DNA of 64,000 nt from Qipengyuania sp. ABI-127-1 (lineage in GTDB: Bacteria; Pseudomonadota; Alphaproteobacteria; Sphingomonadales; Sphingomonadaceae): the NCBI GenBank assembly GCA_022953095.1, contig JALJCR010000001.1:1708501-1772500 (forward strand). Reading direction: 5' to 3'. The notes beneath the pieces were generated by a model. That model saw only the letters and a list, made by a program, of their open reading frames with translations, did not search any database and was not told the origin of the DNA. The stretch's first letter is position 1; every line of letters begins with the position of its first letter. Shown piece after piece: positions 56,508-64,000 of the stretch. The position numbers and the translations under genes were made by a program.

Positions 56508-56828
56508 ATGCCCTTCTGGTGCTACATTCTGAAATGCGCTGACGGGAAGTATTACACCGGCCCTACCGACGATCTTGATCGCCGAATTGCCGAGCACCAT
56601 CAGGGTGGATATTACAGCTTCACGACTCGGCGCCGCCCCGAGAAACTGGTCTGGGCCGACGAATTCCCAACGCGTGACGAAGCGCTCGAAAGCGAATTGC
56701 GCGTGAAGAAATGGTCTCGCGCGAAGAAGGAAGCGCTGGCGTCAGGGGATTGGGATCGATTGTCCCATTTCGCCAAACCACCGCGCGAGCGTGTCTCGAC
56801 TGCGCTCGACATGAACGGATATGGGTAA
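56508..56828 (+). CDS. GIY-YIG nuclease-family protein (YhbQ-like)
   Basis: A 106-residue single-domain GIY-YIG protein. The fold starts WCYILKCADGKYYTGPTDDL, with the GIY strand (CYI), the YYTG version of YIG, the catalytic Arg (DLDRRIAEHHQGG) and Glu (ESELRVKKWSRAKKEAL). The last ~16 residues (RERVSTALDMNGYG) are encoded by repeat copy 3, so the C terminus is formed by repeat DNA. ATG at 56508 gives the standard start. The gene sits between inverted repeats in an otherwise conserved yqeY-dnaG region. Not an intron or intein homing enzyme: nothing is interrupted. Confidence 0.87.
   Translation: MPFWCYILKCADGKYYTGPTDDLDRRIAEHHQGGYYSFTTRRRPEKLVWADEFPTRDEALESELRVKKWSRAKKEALASGDWDRLSHFAKPPRERVSTALDMNGYG
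56790..56818 (+). repeat. GIY-YIG-associated repeat, copy 3
   Basis: A 29-base copy, CGTGTCTCGACTGCGCTCGA followed by CATGAACGG, inverted relative to copy 2 with one mismatch. It lies within the end of the GIY-YIG coding sequence. Confidence 0.9.
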
Positions 56829-56831
56829 GCG

Positions 56832-58685
56832 GTGCTAAGTCCCCAATGGCTCGACGAATTGCGCATGCGGACCACGCTTTCCGCCGTGATCGGTCGCACC
56901 CTGCGGCTGACCAAGGCAGGGCGCGAGTTCAAGGCCTGCTGTCCGTTCCATAACGAGAAGACACCCAGCTTCTATGTCAATGACGAGAAGGGCTTCTACC
57001 ACTGCTTCGGCTGCGAGGCGCATGGCGATGCGATCCGCTGGCTGACCGACCAGCGCGGCATGCCCTTTATGGATGCAGTGAAGGAATTGGCCGCGGAGGC
57101 CGGGATGGAAGTCCCCGCCCCCGACCCTCAAGCCGCCAAGCGAGCGGAAAAACGCGCCAGCCTGCACGATGTGACCGCCGCCGCGCAGGAGTGGTTCGAG
57201 AGCAATTTGCGGGAGGCGGATGGCATTCAGGCACGCAGCTATCTCGGGCGGCGCGGATTTTCCGATGCGACCATCCGCGAATTCGGCTTCGGTTATGCGC
57301 CCGAAGACCGGCAGGCGCTGAAGCGCGCGCTGAGCAAGTTCGAGGAGCCCATGCTGATCGAAGCGGGCATGCGGATCACGGTCGAGGACAAGGAACCCTA
57401 TGACCGCTTTCGCGGGCGCCTGATGCTGCCGATCCACGACACGCGCGGGCGCGTGATCGCCTTCGGCGGGCGCATTCTCGACAGCGATGCCAATCCCAAG
57501 GCGCCGAAATACCTCAACAGCCCCGACACGCCGCTCTTCGACAAAGGCCGCACGCTCTACAATCTCCACCGCGCCGCGCCCGCAGCGCGGCAAAGCGGGC
57601 GGATGATCGTGGTCGAAGGCTATATGGACGCGATCGCGCTGGCCAATGCGGGTATCCGGGAGGCGGTTGCTCCGCTCGGCACGGCGCTGACCGAAAACCA
57701 GATCGAGCTGCTGTGGCGGCAGGTCGAACGACCGATTCTGTGTTTCGATGGCGACAATGCCGGCCAGCGCGCTGCCATGCGGGCGATATCGCGCGCGCTG
57801 CCGATGCTGCGGCCCGGCCATTCGCTGGCGATCGTGCGCCTTCCGGCCGGGCTCGACCCGGACGATCTGATCCGCGAGAAAGGCGTCGGCGCGCTCGAGG
57901 AACTGCTCGCGCATCCCGCGAGTCTGCTCGACACGCTGTGGGATTTCGAAAAGGCGGCGGCGCCGCTCGATTCCCCGGAGGAGAAAGCGGGCCTCAAAGC
58001 GCGGCTTCTCGGCCATGTCGACAGCATTCAGCACCCCGATATCGGTCCGCTCTACAAACGCGAACTGCTCGAGCGCTTCTCGGCCTTCGCCTTCCCGCCC
58101 CGCCCACAGCGCGAATTCCGGTCTCGCGGAGACTGGAAGAAGGGGCAATTCAAACAACCCGCGCCAATGCTGTCGCCCGAAGCGCGCGATAGCCTGACCC
58201 GCGCGATGCAGGGCGGTGCGCGCGATGCGCTGACCCGCGCGGTGATTGCGGGACTGGTCAAATATCCCGACCAGATCCTGCGCCACGAAGAAGCGCTCTC
58301 AGAACTGGCCAGGCGTGACCAAAATGTCGGTCCGGCGCTCGATTCACTGCTCGAAGCCGCAGAGACGCTTGATTTGTCCGCGCAATCGACCATATCGCTC
58401 GAACGAGGCCTTCCCGCCCCACCGGCAAAAGCTCATTTCGCCTTCCTCGATGAAGGCACCGACCCGGTTGATGCGCGCGAGGATCTGGCCGAGGCCGTAT
58501 CGTTGCTGGTCGAAAGACCGGCGCTGGAGGCTGCGCTTGGCGCGGCCACAGTGCGTTTCGAACGCGATCCGGAAGGCTCCATCGCTGAACAGGCCCGATT
58601 GCGCGAGCGGTTGCTGGCACTAAATGAGCGGTTGAAGCGTTTTGGTCGCAGGAAAGCCGCAGCGGACGGCGAATCGGATACTTGA
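56832..58685 (+). CDS. dnaG: DNA primase
   Basis: A 617-residue DnaG that makes primers for replication. Zinc-binding domain at the start with CPFHNEKTPSF and FYHCFGC (C37, H40, C58, C61). Catalytic core with RGRLMLPI (near 195) and the TOPRIM motifs VVEGYMDAIALA and CFDGDNAGQRAA (DGD). C-terminal helicase-binding region from ~430. Start GTG at 56832, three bases after the GIY-YIG stop; it gives the conserved LSPQWLDELRMRT start. Precedes rpoD as in many bacteria. Confidence 0.96.
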   Translation: MLSPQWLDELRMRTTLSAVIGRTLRLTKAGREFKACCPFHNEKTPSFYVNDEKGFYHCFGCEAHGDAIRWLTDQRGMPFMDAVKELAAEAGMEVPAPDPQAAKRAEKRASLHDVTAAAQEWFESNLREADGIQARSYLGRRGFSDATIREFGFGYAPEDRQALKRALSKFEEPMLIEAGMRITVEDKEPYDRFRGRLMLPIHDTRGRVIAFGGRILDSDANPKAPKYLNSPDTPLFDKGRTLYNLHRAAPAARQSGRMIVVEGYMDAIALANAGIREAVAPLGTALTENQIELLWRQVERPILCFDGDNAGQRAAMRAISRALPMLRPGHSLAIVRLPAGLDPDDLIREKGVGALEELLAHPASLLDTLWDFEKAAAPLDSPEEKAGLKARLLGHVDSIQHPDIGPLYKRELLERFSAFAFPPRPQREFRSRGDWKKGQFKQPAPMLSPEARDSLTRAMQGGARDALTRAVIAGLVKYPDQILRHEEALSELARRDQNVGPALDSLLEAAETLDLSAQSTISLERGLPAPPAKAHFAFLDEGTDPVDAREDLAEAVSLLVERPALEAALGAATVRFERDPEGSIAEQARLRERLLALNERLKRFGRRKAAADGESDT

Positions 58686-58738
58686 CCTTGGCGGGATCGC
58701 GGCCCGCCCAAAGCGAATAGACTGGATTTGAAATCTCT

Positions 58739-60742
<2,004 letters not shown>

Positions 60743-60749
60743 TGCCGGG

Positions 60750-60769
60750 CGGGGCCGTTTGCGGTCCCG
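60750..60769. terminator. Hairpin between rpoD and the EAL gene
   Basis: An 8-bp stem CGGGGCCG/CGGTCCCG (one G:T pair) with a TTTG loop, right before the stop of the convergent EAL gene. No T-run. Confidence 0.5.
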
Positions 60770-62005
60770 TCAAGCATGGTCCCGTAAATGACGTGATGCG
60801 GCGTCGACCGACATGGGTGCGGCGAAATGGTAGCCTTGGCCGTAATCGATTCCTATACGGGTCAGCATATCCAGCTCGTTCTGGCATTCGATGCCTTCGG
60901 CAATAACCTTGCTACCGATTGCTCCGGCGAAGCTCACGATCGCCTTTGCCAAGGCCTGACGCGCCAGGTCTTGATGAATGTTCCGGGTCAGGCTCATATC
61001 GAGCTTCACCAGGTCGGGCGCCAGATCGACTAGGTAGCGCAGCCCTGCATAACCAGCACCGACGTCGTCCACGGCTATGCGCGCATATTTTGCAATCTCT
61101 CTGAGTGAGTCGCGCAGCCGTATGAAATCACTGACCTTTTCGTGCTCGGTCAATTCGAGCACTATGTTGCGACCGCGATGCTTTTCGATGAGGGGCACGA
61201 TTTCGCCCGAAAGCACGGTTTCCGGCGAAGCGTTGATGGAAACATACGCGCCTGGAGGAACATGTTCCACCGTCTCGAGGGCCAGCTCGATCGCCGCCAG
61301 CTCAAGCTCGACGCCACGTCCAACCGCGACGGCTTCTGCAAACCATTTGTCGGGACCGCGAGATTGCGCGTCTTCGAAACGTGATAGACATTCGACGCCT
61401 ACCGCACGCTGCGTCCGCACATCATGAATCGGCTGTTGTACAATGTTGATCGCACGCCGTCCGATAGTATCCGAAATCCTCCGATCGAGCCGCATTGATT
61501 GCTCGTCTTCGGCAATCGAACTCTCGATATGCTCGGCTGCGAGCCTTCCGAACGCGCGAAGGACATTCATGTCGCGCTCGGTTACGGTCCTATCGGCTTG
61601 GCGGCTGACGCAGCAGAAGCTTCCGAAGACGGCTCCATCGGAAAACCGCAGTGGGACATTCAGATGGCACCCCACGGGCAGCATGTTGGTAACCGGCAAG
61701 GTCTTGGCAAGCTCGTAGTCGGCGGCGTCCTGAATGAGCTCGGGCAGGCGTCCTTCTAGGATATGCCAGCAGAAACTGTCTTCGCGCGGCTCGCGAAAGC
61801 CCGCTCCCATCGGCAGGTCAAGATCGGTATCGACGTGCATTAACTCACGCTGATCCCCATCGACGTAGCGTCCGACGAAGGCGATTTCGGCTCCGAGATG
61901 TTCACGGGTTGTATGCAATATCCGCTGGATCGATTCACTCTCGACCGCTTCGAACCGCAGGGGCCGCGCTTCCGCAGGCAAGGCAAGCTTGAGATCAATC
62001 GACAT
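60770..62005 (-). CDS. GAF-EAL cyclic di-GMP phosphodiesterase
   Basis: A 411-residue cytoplasmic protein. Residues ~20-170 are a GAF-type sensor (RILHTTREHLGAEIAFVGRY; FCWHILEGRLPELIQDA; VGCHLNVPLRFSDGAVFGSF). Residues ~180-405 are an EAL domain: ECLSRF for the EAL signature (ExLxR kept), SINASPE metal Asn, ELTEHE Glu, VDDVGAGYAGL (DDFG-type loop), KLDMSL Lys, AEGIE Glu. All key ligands look present, so it should hydrolyse cyclic di-GMP to pGpG. No GGDEF domain. Start ATG at 62003-62005; divergent from rpiB. Confidence 0.88.
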   Translation of the reverse strand: MSIDLKLALPAEARPLRFEAVESESIQRILHTTREHLGAEIAFVGRYVDGDQRELMHVDTDLDLPMGAGFREPREDSFCWHILEGRLPELIQDAADYELAKTLPVTNMLPVGCHLNVPLRFSDGAVFGSFCCVSRQADRTVTERDMNVLRAFGRLAAEHIESSIAEDEQSMRLDRRISDTIGRRAINIVQQPIHDVRTQRAVGVECLSRFEDAQSRGPDKWFAEAVAVGRGVELELAAIELALETVEHVPPGAYVSINASPETVLSGEIVPLIEKHRGRNIVLELTEHEKVSDFIRLRDSLREIAKYARIAVDDVGAGYAGLRYLVDLAPDLVKLDMSLTRNIHQDLARQALAKAIVSFAGAIGSKVIAEGIECQNELDMLTRIGIDYGQGYHFAAPMSVDAASRHLRDHA

Positions 62006-62122
62006 GGAATCACTCTTAAGCGCGATTGGTTAACGGATATTTCACGATCACCACGGCTTTTTACCGCTGCCAAAATCCGATTTGCACTGGAAGCTAGGCG
62101 TTCGAAACCCTATGCCGCCCCC

Positions 62123-62560
62123 ATGCGTATCGCCATTGCCTCCGACCATGCCGCCATCGACCTCAAGACCGAGCTGCGCGACTGGTTGATCGAGCAGGGT
62201 CATGAGGTCGCCGACCTCGGCCCCGAGACCTCCGACAGCGTCGACTATCCCGACTTCGGCTACAAGCTGGCGAGCGTCGTTGCAGACGGCACAGCCGAGC
62301 GCGGCGTCGCCTTGTGTGGCTCGGGCATCGGCATTTCGATGAGCGTAAATCGCAACCCTGCCGTGCGCTGTGCGCTGGTCTCGGAACCCCTGTCCGCATC
62401 CCTTGCGCGCGAACACAATGATGCGAATTGCATCGCCATGGGTGCGCGCCTGACCGGCAGCGACATGGCCAAGGCCTGCCTTACAGCCTTCCTTGAAACC
62501 GAATTCGCCGGCGGCCGTCACCAGCGCCGCGTCGACAAGCTTTCCAATCCGGAGATCTGA
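62123..62560 (+). CDS. rpiB: Ribose-5-phosphate isomerase B
   Basis: A 145-residue RpiB/LacAB-family isomerase between ribulose-5-phosphate and ribose-5-phosphate. Seen: [34 protein letters not shown], and [16 protein letters not shown] with the active-site cysteine and phosphate loop; [15 protein letters not shown] ends the fold. The start is the ATG at 62123; an in-frame ATG at 62112 would add a few residues. Precedes glyA, with only one base between them. Confidence 0.94.
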   Translation: MRIAIASDHAAIDLKTELRDWLIEQGHEVADLGPETSDSVDYPDFGYKLASVVADGTAERGVALCGSGIGISMSVNRNPAVRCALVSEPLSASLAREHNDANCIAMGARLTGSDMAKACLTAFLETEFAGGRHQRRVDKLSNPEI

Positions 62561-62561
62561 A

Positions 62562-63875
62562 TTGGCTACCCAGCCCGCAAACACCGACCGCGACCCGATG
62601 GACCGTTTCTGGCACGACACGCTCGCCGAGGCCGATCCCGAGATTCATGCCGCGATCCGCAAGGAACTTGCCCGCCAACAGGACAAGATCGAGCTGATCG
62701 CGAGCGAGAACATCGCGTCGAGTGCTGTGCTCGAAGCCACGGGCTCGGTATTCACCAACAAATATGCGGAAGGTTATCCGGGCAAGCGCTATTATGGCGG
62801 TTGCGATTACGCCGACGTGGTCGAAACGCTGGCCATCGATCGCGCGAAGCAATTGTTCGGCTGCAACTTCGCCAACGTACAGCCCAACTCTGGCAGCCAG
62901 ATGAACCAAGCAGTCTTCCTCGCGCTGCTGCAACCGGGCGATACCTTCATGGGACTCGATCTCAATTCGGGGGGCCACCTGACCCACGGATCGCCGGTCA
63001 ATATGAGCGGCAAATGGTTCAATCCGGTGAGCTATGGCGTGCGCAAGGATGACGAGCTGATCGACATGGACGAAGTCATGGCGATCGCGAAGGCCAACAA
63101 GCCCAAGCTCATCATTGCCGGCGGTACAGCCTATTCGCGCGTGTGGGACTGGGAAGCCTTCCGCAAAGTGGCAGACGAGGTCGGCGCCTATCTGATGGTC
63201 GACATGAGCCACATTTCGGGCCTCGTCGCCGGCGGAGCGCATCCCAATCCTTTCCCCCATGCGCATATCGTTACTACCACGACCCACAAGAGCCTGCGCG
63301 GTCCGCGGTCGGGCGTGATCCTGTGGGACGACGAAGAGCTGACCAAGCCGATCAATATGGCGGTATTTCCCGGCATGCAGGGCGGCCCGCTGATGCACGT
63401 GGTCGCTGCCAAGGCGGTCGCATTCGGTGAAGCGCTGCGTCCGGACTTCAAGGACTATGCGCACCGCGTCGTCGAAAACGCGCGTGCGTTGGCCGAAGGC
63501 ATCGAAGCGAACGGACTGCGCGTTGTCTCGGGCGGGACGGACAATCATTCGATGCTGGTCGATCTCACCGCCAAGGATGTCACGGGCAAAGCGGCCGAAG
63601 CCGGTCTCGATCGCGCCTGGCTGACCTGCAACAAGAACGGTATTCCCTACGACACCCGCAGCCCCTTCGTAACCAGCGGCATCCGCCTCGGTACGCCTGC
63701 GGGTACGACGCGCGGTTTCGGCCCCGAGGAATTCCGTCGGATTGGCGCGCTGATCTGCGAAGTGGTAGACGGGTTATCGCGCAATGGCCCCGAAGGTGAC
63801 GGACAGGTCGAAGAGCGGGTGCGCGGCAAGGTCGCCGAGCTCTGCACCGCCTTCCCCGTCTATCCGGGCCGCTGA
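62562..63875 (+). CDS. glyA: Serine hydroxymethyltransferase
   Basis: A 437-residue SHMT that interconverts serine and glycine with tetrahydrofolate. PLP fold-type I marks: [54 protein letters not shown] and [15 protein letters not shown] with the PLP lysine. The start is taken as TTG at 62562, eight bases after GGAG; an ATG at 62598 is the alternative and would shorten the N terminus by 12. Coupled to rpiB by its tight spacing. Confidence 0.95.
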   Translation: MATQPANTDRDPMDRFWHDTLAEADPEIHAAIRKELARQQDKIELIASENIASSAVLEATGSVFTNKYAEGYPGKRYYGGCDYADVVETLAIDRAKQLFGCNFANVQPNSGSQMNQAVFLALLQPGDTFMGLDLNSGGHLTHGSPVNMSGKWFNPVSYGVRKDDELIDMDEVMAIAKANKPKLIIAGGTAYSRVWDWEAFRKVADEVGAYLMVDMSHISGLVAGGAHPNPFPHAHIVTTTTHKSLRGPRSGVILWDDEELTKPINMAVFPGMQGGPLMHVVAAKAVAFGEALRPDFKDYAHRVVENARALAEGIEANGLRVVSGGTDNHSMLVDLTAKDVTGKAAEAGLDRAWLTCNKNGIPYDTRSPFVTSGIRLGTPAGTTRGFGPEEFRRIGALICEVVDGLSRNGPEGDGQVEERVRGKVAELCTAFPVYPGR

Positions 63876-63886
63876 GGAGACGAGCG

Positions 63887-64000
63887 ATGGACGATAAAGA
63901 ACCGCAGCATCAGGATCACGATCTGGTTTCCGACGCAGGTGCGGAAATCAAGGACATGGCAAAAGAAGGGCTCAGCCACCCTTCGACCAAACCGGTGCTG
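63887..64000 (+). CDS. Unknown protein, 5' part only
   Basis: The first 38 residues of a gene that continues past the window edge: ATG at 63887 with GAGGAGACGAGCG upstream, coding for an acidic, His-rich start (DDKEPQHQDHDLVSDAGAEI) and then KDMAKEGLSHPSTKPVL. Often in sphingomonads a small membrane protein with this start follows glyA, but too little is visible to name it. Confidence 0.6.
   Translation, partial: MDDKEPQHQDHDLVSDAGAEIKDMAKEGLSHPSTKPVL

Noticed and set aside
56508-56828. Homing endonuclease in an intron or intein
   Set aside because: The GIY-YIG protein is a stand-alone YhbQ-type domain and no flanking gene is interrupted.

Overview
The window looks like chromosome from an alphaproteobacterium of the order Sphingomonadales, most likely Erythrobacteraceae. 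The support is high-GC coding DNA, sphingomonad-type families (PEP-CTERM tail, DUF883 membrane proteins, DUF4170, DOMON-like protein), GGAAC-N16-CGTT promoters of the EcfG general stress type, and gene order such as carB-carA//yqeY-dnaG-rpoD and mreBCD-mrdA-rodA. It is gene-dense, mostly housekeeping, without rRNA, prophage, IS element or CRISPR. The species call is inference. || Layout: 1-4.4 kb carries the end of a MoxR ATPase and its VWA partner, separated by a GFA protein and a soluble chemoreceptor, then a DUF817 membrane protein. 4.4-7.6 kb (minus) has an MFS carrier and a coupled DOMON-like/DUF1343 (NamZ-type) pair. 7.6-12.3 kb has tyrS, a PilZ protein and an overlapping MFS-cysK-hydrolase operon. 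12.4-17 kb has an acyl-CoA dehydrogenase with its MerR regulator, hisI, a 371-base gene-free stretch, comF and a methyltransferase. 17-23.5 kb (minus) has ppdK and glyQS; glyQS is riddled with short palindromic insertions, three of them inside coding sequence. 23.6-28.4 kb has two TraB lipoproteins, rplY, pth, a tiny PEP-CTERM protein and a Tat-type SDR. 28.5-33 kb has ychF, a phosphodiesterase, a DUF1206 protein with an EcfG promoter, and a glutaredoxin-MauE fusion behind a CsoR-like operator. 33-41.2 kb has a lipoprotein, mutL and the rod-shape operon mreBCD-mrdA-rodA. 41.4-43.7 kb has tRNA-Lys and a riboflavin pair in which RibB carries an N-terminal helix-turn-helix and starts inside a long inverted repeat. 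44.2-48.5 kb has eno and a four-gene envelope stress operon with a perfect EcfG promoter. 48.5-54.3 kb (minus) has greA and carA-X-carB, X being an AT-richer membrane protein. 54.5-60.7 kb has yqeY, two paralogous lipoproteins, a repeat-flanked GIY-YIG gene, dnaG and rpoD. 60.8-64 kb has a GAF-EAL phosphodiesterase, rpiB, glyA and the start of one more gene. || Themes: cell-wall growth (mre/mrd/rodA), translation (tyrS, glyQS, rplY, pth, tRNA-Lys, ychF), nucleotide and cofactor synthesis (carAB, ribBH, hisI, glyA) and stress control. The strongest candidates for undescribed biology are the HTH-RibB fusion with its start-codon palindrome, the palindromic insertions in glyQS, the CsoR-box/glutaredoxin-MauE unit, and the gene wedged between carA and carB.
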